Part shown: piece by piece, positions 53,711 through 62,900 of the stretch
Layout of the letters: each line of letters starts with the position of its first letter
Numbering within the stretch: the first letter of the stretch is position 1
NCBI RefSeq assembly: GCF_964291045.1
Contig: NZ_OZ197277.1
Span: 1,612,001 to 1,676,000 of the forward strand
Length of the DNA stretch: 64,000 nucleotides
Reading direction: 5' to 3'
From: PALSA-1444 sp964291045
Lineage (GTDB): Bacteria; Chlamydiota; Chlamydiia; Chlamydiales; Rhabdochlamydiaceae
Translations under genes and position numbers: made by a program
The notes under the pieces: model-generated
Seen by the model: only the letters and a program-made list of their open reading frames with translations
The model's database searches: none
Told to the model about the DNA's origin: nothing

Positions 53711-54377
53711 CCCTTACCCATACTCCTTGATGATAGTGATAGCTAAGTATACCACCTGTTGGGATTTCTAACTGAATGACATCTTCTGAAGAGAGCTTTT
53801 CTAACATCATGACAAGCGATCTTAAAGAGTTGCCGTGGGCAACAATGAGAACTGTTTTTCCTTGTTTAATGAGCGGCATCACTTTCTCTTGAAAATAGGG
53901 AAGCACGCGTTCACTTGTCATTTTTAAACTCTCGCCTCCGGGGGGGGCTATATCAAAACTACGGCGCCAAATTTTAACTTGAGCCTCTCCAAATTGATCT
54001 GCCACTTCCTTTTTATTTTTTCCTTGAAGCTCTCCATACATCCGTTCATTAAGCTCCCAAGCTTTATACACAGGGATGAGCTCTTGTGTTGTTTTTTCAC
54101 TATAACACTTATTTAAGCTATCTTCAGAGATAAAGTAGGGCGTTTTTCCACTGGGATGAGATTGCATGGCAAGGAGCATCGTCATTTGAGCTCTCATGAG
54201 ACCTGATGTAAAGATCACATCAATAGAGAGGTTTGCTAACTCTTTTCCTGCTTGATAAGACTCTTGCATCCCTTGATTGCTTAAAGGGATATCGATCCAC
54301 CCTGTAAATAAATTTTTTTCATTCCAGACGGAAGCTCCGTGTCTAAGTAAAAGAAGTTTTCCCTCTACTAGTGTCAT
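53700..54377 (-). CDS. gpmA: 2,3-bisphosphoglycerate-dependent phosphoglycerate mutase
   Basis: 225 residues. LLLRHGASVWNEKNLFTGWIDIPLS carries the phosphohistidine in RHG; ERMYGELQGKNK, PPGGESL and the second histidine in VAHGNSLRSL complete the active site. Interconverts 3- and 2-phosphoglycerate. First gene of gpmA-nifS-nifU; divergent from the pseudouridine synthase gene. Some residues (YKAWELNERMYGEL) follow the usual WRLNERHYGxL pattern with tyrosine/methionine changes. Confidence 0.93.
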   Translation of the reverse strand: MTLVEGKLLLLRHGASVWNEKNLFTGWIDIPLSNQGMQESYQAGKELANLSIDVIFTSGLMRAQMTMLLAMQSHPSGKTPYFISEDSLNKCYSEKTTQELIPVYKAWELNERMYGELQGKNKKEVADQFGEAQVKIWRRSFDIAPPGGESLKMTSERVLPYFQEKVMPLIKQGKTVLIVAHGNSLRSLVMMLEKLSSEDVIQLEIPTGGILSYHYHQGVWVRDER

Positions 54378-54483
54378 ATGAATCCTTACTCTTTTCCATT
54401 TAAGCTCTCTAAAACAGATCTCTTATCCTGCCAAGGAAATGGATGTGTCTCGTTATCTTTAATTATGGTAGCATTATAGCCAT

Positions 54484-55194
54484 ATGAAACGGTTGAGTAA
54501 AGCTCTAGCTGCAGCAGGGGTCGCTTCTAGACGCGCCTGTGAACAGCTAATATTTGAAGGAAAAGTCTCCGTCAATGGAGAAATTGTTAGACTCCCTCAA
54601 ACACTTGTTGAGTGGGGTAAAGATGTGATTGCTGTTCAAGGGACAGAACTTGAGCAAGAACAAGAAAAAGTTTATTTCATGCTGAATAAGCCAAGAAACT
54701 ACATCTGTTCTCATTTTAGGCAAGGAACGAAAAAACTGGTTGTGGATCTCTTTGATCATCTCCCTTATAGACTCTTTACAGTCGGGCGTCTAGATAGAGA
54801 TACAACAGGTCTTCTCATTGTGACAAATGACGGCCATTTTGCCCAAGATGTCATTCACCCCTCTAAAGGACTTACCAAAGAGTATCTTGTTAAAACAACA
54901 CAAGAAATCACTCATGAACACCTGATTGATCTCTCTAAAGGAGGTCTTGTAGAAGGCACTTGGGTAAAACCTACAAAAGTTGCCAAGGTGCGTAAAGGGA
55001 CACTAACCATCACGGTTCAAGAAGGAAAAAAAAGAGAAGTCAGACTCCTTGTACAAAAAGCTGGCCTTGATCTCATCTCTCTTCACCGTATCCGCATTGG
55101 CTCTTTAGTGCTAGGACCTTTAGAAGAAGGAGAGTTTAGACCTCTTTCAGAACATGAAAAAGATCAACTTCTTCAACTCTATTCTGCAAAGTAA
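54484..55194 (+). CDS. RsuA/RluB-family 23S/16S rRNA pseudouridine synthase
   Basis: 236 residues: an N-terminal S4 RNA-binding domain (MKRLSKALAAAGVASRRACE, residues 1-60) and the catalytic domain with VGRLDRDTTGLLIVTNDG, where the aspartate in GRLDRDT is the nucleophile, and EGKKREVRLLVQ. In Chlamydia a homolog (CT723, yjbC) lies near gpmA and birA. Which uridine is modified cannot be read; RluB/RluE-type is most likely. Confidence 0.9.
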   Translation: MKRLSKALAAAGVASRRACEQLIFEGKVSVNGEIVRLPQTLVEWGKDVIAVQGTELEQEQEKVYFMLNKPRNYICSHFRQGTKKLVVDLFDHLPYRLFTVGRLDRDTTGLLIVTNDGHFAQDVIHPSKGLTKEYLVKTTQEITHEHLIDLSKGGLVEGTWVKPTKVAKVRKGTLTITVQEGKKREVRLLVQKAGLDLISLHRIRIGSLVLGPLEEGEFRPLSEHEKDQLLQLYSAK

Positions 55195-55205
55195 CTCTTA
55201 CACAA

Positions 55206-55257
55206 AAAATTCCCTTTTAGTTCCTTAAACGTTTTAAGAAACTAAAAGGGGGAATTT
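55206..55257 (+). terminator. Large hairpin after the pseudouridine synthase gene
   Basis: Near-perfect inverted repeat (about 55206-55229 with 55232-55257; core CCCTTTTAGTT/AACTAAAAGGG), starting 11 bp after the stop. T-rich but no strict U-run follows. Confidence 0.7.
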
Positions 55258-55438
55258 GATATATCCCTCTTTTGACGCTCCATTTTTTTTCCTATAGCAA
55301 AAGACGACAGATTTTAAAGAAATAGCTTCTTTTAAAGCTTTCTATCTCTTCTTGATAAAGAAGTTCCTCATCCTTTTTTTCTTTTCACTTGAAATCTACT
55401 ATTTTTTTTAATATTGGGTAGAGAAGAGGTATGCATCT

Positions 55439-57046
55439 ATGAAAAATACACCCTTTTTTAAACTTTATCCTTTTACATTAGGAACACTTTTACTGTGTCA
55501 ACTCCTTCAAGGAGAAGAGACACTACCCCCTGAACCGATTGCTTCATATTCTTACTTAAGCTCTTTAGAACTTAAATTAGAAGAGATGCGGCATCAACTC
55601 AAAACCCATCAAAAAGAGAGCGATAAAGTTATCTCAGGGCTTTTACAAATCAAAACGGTAATGGAAGAAATCCATACCATTAGAGACGCTCTTGATCAAA
55701 CATCTGCAAAAAGATACTTAGAACTGATGAGTCTCATGGATTCTTTTCATCAAGAAAAAGAAACACTGTTAGAACTGCATCAAACACACCTTAAAGAACG
55801 AGAGTCCCTTTTAAAAGCACAGGCGGATCTTCTTTCTCATTTAGATCAAAAAGCTAACATGCAAGAGGTCTCACTCTCTTTGAATGTGATCAAAAATCAA
55901 CTGAGTCACGTAGGAGAGCATCTAAAAACGAAAGCATCTTTAGAAGATTTCTCCTCTCTTCAAGAGCTCCTTTCTCAAAATACACTCTCTTTGAATCTTC
56001 TTGAGAACAATTTTAGCCTCTTGACTCAAACTCAGCAGCAGGTAAGTCACATTGAAACTCTCTATAATACGGTACTTCACCAAACAGATACTCTCAGTCA
56101 AAAACTAGAAAGGGTAGAAAACTCTTCTCTAGAGCACAGAAATTCACTTGCAGCCCTTGAGATTCAGCAGCAAAAACTCTCCAAAAAAGAAGTGCCTCCT
56201 CTTCCTGAAAAGGGATCTCGGTTTTATGCAGAGCTCCTCTATTTTCAAACGCTTGAACCAGATATGCATTACACCTCTACATCTTCTACTGTGCAGGTGC
56301 TTCAAGAGGGGATGTTTAATCCGTTATCTCAGCTCACCTTTAGTCCTATTACATTTAGATGGGATCCTGGATACCGTGTCGGAATGGGATATAGATCAGG
56401 CATAGACTCTTGGGATTTTTCTTCTGAATACACCTACTTCCGTAATGAAAACACTCAAAAGTCTAAAGATTTTGTCAAAGCAGCCCTTACCTACAATGTA
56501 TGGGATGTGACTGTGCAGCACCCCTTCCATGCCACATCCTCTACGCTCATGCAATTTTTAATGGGGGTTAGATCTTCTTTTATCCATCAAAATTGGAATC
56601 TACTTGCTTCTGCTCAGTCCATTCCTACAAATAATCTATGGAAAATGAGCGGAGTAGGCCCAAGAGCTGGTATTAACCTGGATTGGATGTGGAGTGAGCA
56701 CTTTGGAGCGCACTTTCAAACAACGGGGGGGCTGATTTTAGGATGGGTGAATAGACAGCAACAGGCCATCATATCTAGTTCTACAGCCGTTAACGGGCTC
56801 ATTCAAAATGATCCTGTAAGAGAGCTCCTCATTCCTAACTTAGAAATGATAGCTGGGCTCAAATGGCAGCAGAGGCTTGAATCTATGACACTCAATGTAT
56901 TTGCCAACTGGGAATTTAATGAGTGGGTCAATCTCAATAAAAATTATGTCCTTCCCCTTTCTGCAAATCTAGAGGGAATAAATCCTTACCAAACCACATC
57001 TCTTTCTCTTCAAGGGTTATCTTTTGGAATGGGAGTGGATTTCTAA
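55439..57046 (+). CDS. Coiled-coil stalk fused to MOMP-like beta-barrel
   Basis: 535 residues. Signal peptide (1-24, ending near LLQGEE), a long coiled-coil region (about 40-255) rich in Glu/Lys/Gln/Leu heptads, a short proline linker (KKEVPPLPEKGS), then a barrel (about 265-535) starting FYAELLYFQTLEPDMHYTS and ending GMGVDF. FRWDPGYRVGMGYRS matches the GYRVGASY motif of the other two barrels. No cysteine pair near the N-terminus, unlike those. The coil would sit in the periplasm or outside; either is possible. Confidence 0.75.
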   Translation: MKNTPFFKLYPFTLGTLLLCQLLQGEETLPPEPIASYSYLSSLELKLEEMRHQLKTHQKESDKVISGLLQIKTVMEEIHTIRDALDQTSAKRYLELMSLMDSFHQEKETLLELHQTHLKERESLLKAQADLLSHLDQKANMQEVSLSLNVIKNQLSHVGEHLKTKASLEDFSSLQELLSQNTLSLNLLENNFSLLTQTQQQVSHIETLYNTVLHQTDTLSQKLERVENSSLEHRNSLAALEIQQQKLSKKEVPPLPEKGSRFYAELLYFQTLEPDMHYTSTSSTVQVLQEGMFNPLSQLTFSPITFRWDPGYRVGMGYRSGIDSWDFSSEYTYFRNENTQKSKDFVKAALTYNVWDVTVQHPFHATSSTLMQFLMGVRSSFIHQNWNLLASAQSIPTNNLWKMSGVGPRAGINLDWMWSEHFGAHFQTTGGLILGWVNRQQQAIISSSTAVNGLIQNDPVRELLIPNLEMIAGLKWQQRLESMTLNVFANWEFNEWVNLNKNYVLPLSANLEGINPYQTTSLSLQGLSFGMGVDF

Positions 57047-57100
57047 CAAATTAAACTCTACTGTATCCAGTAATCTATAATAATAATCCGCTACATTTTG

Positions 57101-57134
57101 AGATTAGAAATAAATACAAATTTATTTCTAATCT
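57101..57134 (+). terminator. Hairpin between two outer-membrane genes
   Basis: Perfect 15-bp AT-rich arms (57101-57115 and 57120-57134), ACAA loop, 54 bp after the stop. No U-run, so possibly an mRNA-stabilising stem. Confidence 0.5.
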
Positions 57135-57225
57135 TAAATTAATTGTGCTGATAAAAATCCGGAGAAGCCGTTACACTTGAGGTACTAGGCAATATCCTAA
57201 TTTTGAAAAAGCAAGGAGAAAAATT

Positions 57226-57951
57226 ATGAATTATCCATGGATTTCATCTTTAGCTCTCATCACAATGCAGGTAGCTTTTGCAGAAGACCATAGTAGCAAA
57301 GCTTATATCGTCGAAACGCACAATCCTCATCACATTGCAATTGTGAGCTCGCCTCCCCCCATTGCTCCTCAATATGAGCACAAAGTGGGAGTAGGAGACG
57401 GAAGGATTCTCTACGAAAGAACAAAAAATGAAGACGTCTATTTCAGTACAGATGTCTTTGCAACAAGGTTCATTGCACGGATCAATCACCCTCACGGGCT
57501 TCATGTGCATGTCCACCGCTACCCTTCTAAAACCTCTTTCTTAGATGCAGAGGTTAAACTGGGGTATAACTTCTTAAGAGATGGTAAGGACCATTTTACC
57601 CCCTTTGGCGGAGTAGGGTTTATGAATGCCAATATGGGCGTGTTTAAGCATGCAAAATTTGCTTACGCCTCTACAGGCTTTAAGTATCTCCATGAACTCA
57701 ATTCTGTTTTTGGGTGGGGATTTAACCTTAAAGGGTTTGTAGGACAGCAAATCGCTAAGAAAAAGGACTCTAAAAAGCTTGAAGCGAAAAAAGTAGGCTT
57801 TGGAGCAGATATGGGTATTCCTCTTTGTTTTCGATTTGCTAAAAATCGTCACTGGGATATCACGGTAGAGCCTTACTATCTCTATCTTGAATCTAACCAT
57901 GAACATGCGAGTTCTGTGGGAAGTAAACTCACGCTTGCGCACAGGTTCTAA
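57226..57951 (+). CDS. Small outer-membrane beta-barrel protein
   Basis: 241 residues. Signal peptide (1-19, VAFAED), a short periplasmic segment, then an eight-strand-like barrel with alternating hydrophobic strands ending KLTLAHRF. LGYNFLRDGKDHFTPFGGVGF and FGADMGIPLCFRF fit OmpW/OmpX-size barrels, but no family signature is firm. AAGGAGAAAAATT precedes the ATG. A bidirectional terminator follows. Confidence 0.6.
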   Translation: MNYPWISSLALITMQVAFAEDHSSKAYIVETHNPHHIAIVSSPPPIAPQYEHKVGVGDGRILYERTKNEDVYFSTDVFATRFIARINHPHGLHVHVHRYPSKTSFLDAEVKLGYNFLRDGKDHFTPFGGVGFMNANMGVFKHAKFAYASTGFKYLHELNSVFGWGFNLKGFVGQQIAKKKDSKKLEAKKVGFGADMGIPLCFRFAKNRHWDITVEPYYLYLESNHEHASSVGSKLTLAHRF

Positions 57952-57962
57952 TCCCTGACTTT

Positions 57963-57993
57963 AGAGGCCCTTTTCACTTGAAAAAGGGCCTCT
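57963..57993. terminator. Bidirectional terminator between barrel gene and hemH
   Basis: 12-bp perfect arms AGAGGCCCTTTT (57963-57974) and AAAAGGGCCTCT (57982-57993), 7-nt loop, followed by TAATTT. It lies between the convergent ends at 57951 and 58003. Confidence 0.8.
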
Positions 57994-58002
57994 TAATTTC
58001 CC

Positions 58003-58995
58003 TTAAAAATAGTTACTCTTTTTTCTGATGAGGCTCTCATTTGAGCACACGGTTTTTTCTTGAGCAATATCACTTAATGCCTCAATCCAAAGTGGATGGT
58101 GATTAAGAGAGGGACATCTGTATGCTTTAACCCCATTTTTTTGAAGAAGAGGGATGTAGCCTTGCTCAATTTCAAAGAGCGTCTCTAAATGATCTGAGGT
58201 AAATGAAAGAGGAATCATCAAAACATGCGGCTTTCCTAAGTTCCATTTACGGGGCTCTTGACACAGTAAACTTGTGTAAGGAAAGAGCCACTTGCCCCTT
58301 CCAAATTTTGACTGAAAGGCAAGAAGTGATGGGGCTATAAATCCTTTCATAATCCCTTGATAAGAGGCATAACACTCTTTTTCATACGGATCCCCTTCCC
58401 TTACAAATTTTTGAGGAAGGCCGTGAGCTGAAAAGAGGAAAAAGGTGTCTTCTTCTTGTAATCCAAACTTCTCCAGACTCTCTTGAATCACTGTTTGCAT
58501 CGCTTTAATGTAGCTCTCATGATTTTTATAAGAAGAAATCCACTTTAAGTTTTGAACAAGAGAAGGGGGTAGATGCTTTGCAAAAAACCTCGCAATGCTC
58601 CCTGTTGTGGAGTAGCTTTGTTGAGGGTAAAGGGGCAAGATAGTGAAGGAATTTGTTTTTGTTTTGAGGATCTTTTGTAAAAACTCTGGATGAGTAAGCG
58701 GAATGTATCTGTGAAAAGGGATTACCTCTCTTCCTGTTTTTTGCGCTAAAAGAGAGGAGAGCTTTTCTGTATCTTCAAAGATGGGGGATTTTCCTCCAAT
58801 TGCTGCATAATCATGGGTCACTTTTTTAGCTCTTCTTTTTGCAATATAATGGAAGAGCCATTTATCTATGCAGGTAGGAAGATTTGTTCTAATCACATCT
58901 TCATCTGTTAGCAGTTCAATGAGAAAGGGTTCTACTTCATGAAGATCTCTTGGACCTCCGAAGTTTGCAAGGATGATAGGAGTTTTGATTGACAT
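58003..58995 (-). CDS. hemH: Ferrochelatase
   Basis: 330 residues. Inserts iron into protoporphyrin IX (or coproporphyrin III). IILANFGGP, PQQSYSTTGS, the catalytic histidine in FSAHGLP (His191), GDPYEKE and TSDHLETLFEIE are all present. Chlamydia keeps hemH (CT485) next to a solute-binding protein, as here. Divergent from that gene by 45 bp. Confidence 0.94.
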   Translation of the reverse strand: MSIKTPIILANFGGPRDLHEVEPFLIELLTDEDVIRTNLPTCIDKWLFHYIAKRRAKKVTHDYAAIGGKSPIFEDTEKLSSLLAQKTGREVIPFHRYIPLTHPEFLQKILKTKTNSFTILPLYPQQSYSTTGSIARFFAKHLPPSLVQNLKWISSYKNHESYIKAMQTVIQESLEKFGLQEEDTFFLFSAHGLPQKFVREGDPYEKECYASYQGIMKGFIAPSLLAFQSKFGRGKWLFPYTSLLCQEPRKWNLGKPHVLMIPLSFTSDHLETLFEIEQGYIPLLQKNGVKAYRCPSLNHHPLWIEALSDIAQEKTVCSNESLIRKKSNYF

Positions 58996-59040
58996 AATGA
59001 CCGCATTTTGCCATTTAATAAATTTATTGCACGAAAAAAA

Positions 59041-59781
59041 ATGAAGACTAGAAAAATTTTTTATTGGATAGCCCCCTTACTTCTTCTTATGATGGGAATG
59101 CTTAAAATGCCCCCTCATGAACATGTCGTCATTGCTTTAGATAGCAGCTGGCACACCCTTACCTCATCTAAAAGAGCTTCTAGCATTACAGCTTTTACAA
59201 CAGAGCTTTTAACGCTCATTGCAAAGAAAGAAAACCTATCACTCACTCTTTCTTATCAAAACTGGGATTATCTTTTCCAAGGTCTTCTTGATAAGGAATA
59301 TACAGCCGTGTGCTCGAACTTAGAGCCTCATCTCTATTACGAAAAAACCTACCTTTTTTCTGACAATTACCTAGAAACCGGCATGGTGATCTTAGGAAGA
59401 AAACCTTTTACTGTAAAAGCACCAAAAGTTGCCGTTCTTAATCATGCAGTGATTAATATGCTGTTAACGCATTTTCCAACTGCTTCTTATGAACTTTATG
59501 AAGCAGTCTCTGATGCACTAGATGATATCTTAGTAGGACTCATAGACGGAGTTATCATAGATAGGCTAACCGCAGAGGCTTATGTGAGTAATCTTTATCC
59601 AGAGCAGATGGAAATTGTTTTTCCTTCACTTGATCATGAGGGACTAAAACTCATCACACTTGTTCCTGACGAGGAGGGAGTGATTCGAAGATTTAATAAG
59701 AGGCTATTAGAATTAAAAAAAGCAGGGACTTATGGTCTGCTCTTGAAGAAATGGGGGCTAAATGCCCCCCCTTCATCTTGA
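59041..59781 (+). CDS. Extracellular solute-binding protein, family 3 (amino-acid type)
   Basis: 246 residues. Start ATG 59041; the frame could begin at TTG 59008 but those residues are not signal-like. N-terminal hydrophobic anchor/signal (about 4-24), then a periplasmic binding-protein fold (VIALDSSWHTL, AVCSNLEPHLYYEKTYLFSDNY, TGMVILGRKPF, GLIDGVIIDRLTAEAYV, YGLLLKKWGL). The pattern matches amino-acid ABC transporter or sensor binding proteins; in Chlamydia a similar gene (CT486) adjoins hemH. No permease or ATPase gene is near, so it may be an orphan. Confidence 0.72.
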   Translation: MKTRKIFYWIAPLLLLMMGMLKMPPHEHVVIALDSSWHTLTSSKRASSITAFTTELLTLIAKKENLSLTLSYQNWDYLFQGLLDKEYTAVCSNLEPHLYYEKTYLFSDNYLETGMVILGRKPFTVKAPKVAVLNHAVINMLLTHFPTASYELYEAVSDALDDILVGLIDGVIIDRLTAEAYVSNLYPEQMEIVFPSLDHEGLKLITLVPDEEGVIRRFNKRLLELKKAGTYGLLLKKWGLNAPPSS

Positions 59782-59813
59782 GATCCAAATATCTCAACTT
59801 ATAGATTAAAATC

Positions 59814-59917
59814 CTAACTGTTAGTATTTTTGGCAATAGCAATAAGCTCCGGATCATTTTGTAATGCCAAACTCGCATACTGAAATGCTTTTCCATTCTG
59901 CTGTATAGCAGCCAGGA
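59814..59917 (-). pseudogene. Out-of-frame DUF4116 repeat left downstream of the GTPase stop
   Basis: Directly after the stop at 59918, the -1 frame reads VVLAAIQQNGKAFQYAS followed by LALQNDPELIAIAKNTNS and then a stop at 59814. This is a full repeat unit of the neighbouring protein. The last in-frame residues (SEEEESWYVNETHMMVEM) sit where another repeat would be. One lost base near 59918-59925 would restore a longer protein. Confidence 0.75.
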
Positions 59918-62900
59918 CTACATTTCAACCATCATGTGTGTCTCATTTACATACCAGGATTCTTCTTCTTCACTCATTACATCAGCAAGGATGGCCTTTC
60001 GATCATTTTTTAATCGCTTACTTGCGTACTGAAATGCATTCCCATTCTGCTTTACAGCAGTAATGACGACCTCTCGGTCATTTTTTAATGTCTCACTTGC
60101 GAACTGAAGTGCCTTCCCACTCTGCTCTACAGCAGCGAGAACGACCTCTCGGTCATTTTTTAATGTCTCACTTGCGAACTGAAGTGCCTTCCCACTCTGC
60201 TCTACAGCAGCGAGAACGACCTCTCGGTCATTTTTTAATGTCTCACTTGCGAACTGAAGTGCCTCCCCACTCTGCTCTACAGCAGCGAGAACGACCTCTC
60301 GGTCATTTTTTAATGTCTCACTTACATACTGAAGCGTTGGTCCATAATACTCTACAGCAGCAAGGACGATCTCTCGTTTATTTTTTAATATCTCACTTAC
60401 ATGCTGAAGCGTTGGTCCACAATGCTCTATAGCAGCAATGACGAAATCTTTGTCATTTTGTAATACCTCACTTGCATACCGGAGTGCTTTTCCATCCTCC
60501 CGAACAGCAGCAAGGACAACCTCTTGATCATTTTTTAATGTCTCACTTGCATACCGGAGTGCTTTTCCATCCTCCCGAACAGCAGCAAGGACAACCTCTT
60601 GATCATTTTTTAATGTCTCACTTGCATACCGGAGTGCTTTTCCATCCTCCCGAACAGCAGCAAGGACAACCTCTTGATCATTTTTTAATGTCTCACTTGC
60701 ATACCGGAGTGCTTCTCCACACAGCTTTACAGCAGCAAGGACAACCTCTTGATCATTTTTTAATGTCTCACTTGCATACTGAAGTACTAGTCCATTCTGC
60801 TGAATATCAGTAAAGATGGAATCTTCGTCATCGTTTAATAGTTTAATTGGATATAGAAGTAATTCTCCATCCTGCCGAACAGCAGCAAGGACAATCTCCC
60901 GGTCATTTTGTAATACCTCACTTGCATACTGAAGTACTAGTCCATTCTGCTGAACAGCAGAGAGGATGAAATCACGGTCATTTTTTAATGTCTCACTTGT
61001 AAACTGAAGTGCTACCTCATTCTGCTGAACAGCAGAAAGGACGACCTCTCGGTCATTTTTTAATGTCTCACTTGCATACTGAAGTACTAGTCCATTCTGC
61101 TGAACAGCAGAGAGGATGAAATCACGGTCATTTTGTAATGCCTCACTTGCGAATTGAAGTGCTAATCCATTCTGCCCTACAGCAGCCAGGACAAATTTTT
61201 GATCCTTACTTAGCCGTTCTTTGCTGTATTCAAGTATCCATGGATTGTCCTTTACTGCTTGTAGGATTTTTTTTCGATCATTTTCAGTAGAAGAAGTGCG
61301 AGATCTTTCTGTCTCATCTGTATGAGCAATAGATACTTCTTTCCGGAGTTTATTGATAACATCTAATAGCAAAAGGCGAATAGCTGGAGTTTTACTATAC
61401 CGTTCAAATAATAGTTGTCCTTTTTCTAGAAGAGAGCGATGCTCTTGTTTTGTCACTGAAGAAATATGGAAAAAATACTCAAGATTATTGAGCTTAAGGT
61501 CTAGATAGCTAGCTTCCTCCCAACTTGGAAATAACTGCTGAATAGTGTCTTGATAATTGTTTTGAGAAGACATAAAAGAATATATACGTGCTAAGAAAGT
61601 ATGCTCGTTAAAATATGGAGGCAATCTTTCATATGACACTTTTTGGGATATTAATGCATATAAGATCTTTTCTCCTAAAGGGGAGTTTGATCTTATAGAA
61701 GAAAAATCCAATCCAAACTGCTCAATGAGAAACTCTACCCGCTTGTTCCAATCTTCCTCTCCATAACTGATTTTCACCTGATTAATTTGACGTTCAATGG
61801 ATTCTCGTAAAGAAGAAACTGAATCTAAAGAGAGGGGGTTAGAGGCAATACTCTTGGCAATATTATCTTGTTTATTAACAACATTCTCAATGTCTTTGAG
61901 AGCAATAATACCTTGGTAAACTGCTTTTATCTTCTGAGATAACTCTAAAGCAGTATCTTTGCTAAGCTTGTCACGAGTTTTGTCTAGCTTAATTGCCGCA
62001 AATGTAGCAAAAACTCCGTAGGGGATTCCTAATGGGATTAGAAGAGCAGCTGTCATCCATTTGGGAAGTTGGAATTGTTCTTTTTTTCTATTTAGCTGTT
62101 GCTTATGCTCTTTTTCAAGTTGTTCCCACTCTTTTTTTAATCTGACCTCATCCATATTTGAAGGCGCTCCTCTTAATTTGAGGATATAGTTTTTCAATGA
62201 AGACAAGTCGCTATCAATTGCCTTACTTTGTTTTAAGTACTGGGTTATAATGCCTTCATTAACCAACGAGTCCGAGATTACCTCTCCTATATACCCCTTA
62301 ATACAAGCTGTAATGACTGCTTTATCATATTTTCGGACAATAGCTGGGTCCATTTCATCTAAATGAAAAAACTTTCCAATTTCTGGATGAGAGTCTGATA
62401 ACATCGTATTGATTAAGCTCATCTCCAAAATATTTTGCTCAAAGGTCTTAATATTTTTAACAATTGCATCCTCTGAAGTGCTTATACTAGAAGAAAGAGG
62501 ATTTGAAGACTTAATACTATTAGCAATTGTCTCCCCTGAAGTACTGATATTAGAAGAGACAGGACTAGAAGAAGGAGAGGAATTCTCTTTTTCTATTGGA
62601 TCAATAAAACAATTGAAATCTCGATTAAAAAGAATGCCTATAAGATCTTTGTGCTCTAAATCTAAAGTTTTATCTACCTGGGCAAAAGTAACTCTTTTCT
62701 GTGATTTAAGAATTTGAAAAATCTTTTCTAATTCCACTTGATCTGTGAGATCAGCAAGAGAAATCAATTTTCCTATCCCGATCTGTCTTTTAAAAGTCTC
62801 TTCTTTTTTTCGAAGATTTTCTAAATGTTTTGACTTTTCCTCAGTATCAGGAAGCGCATTCATTGATAAGGAGAGTCTTGCTTGCTGTAGCTCTATAAGT

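Noticed and set aside
60096..60695. Regular repeats that might be a CRISPR array
   Set aside because: Units are contiguous 75-bp coding repeats without unique spacers, and no cas gene is present.
60088..60813. Two rightward open frames of about 113 residues with repeated His/Leu-rich units
   Set aside because: They are the antisense of the 75-bp repeats; any frame-neutral repeat produces such shadows.
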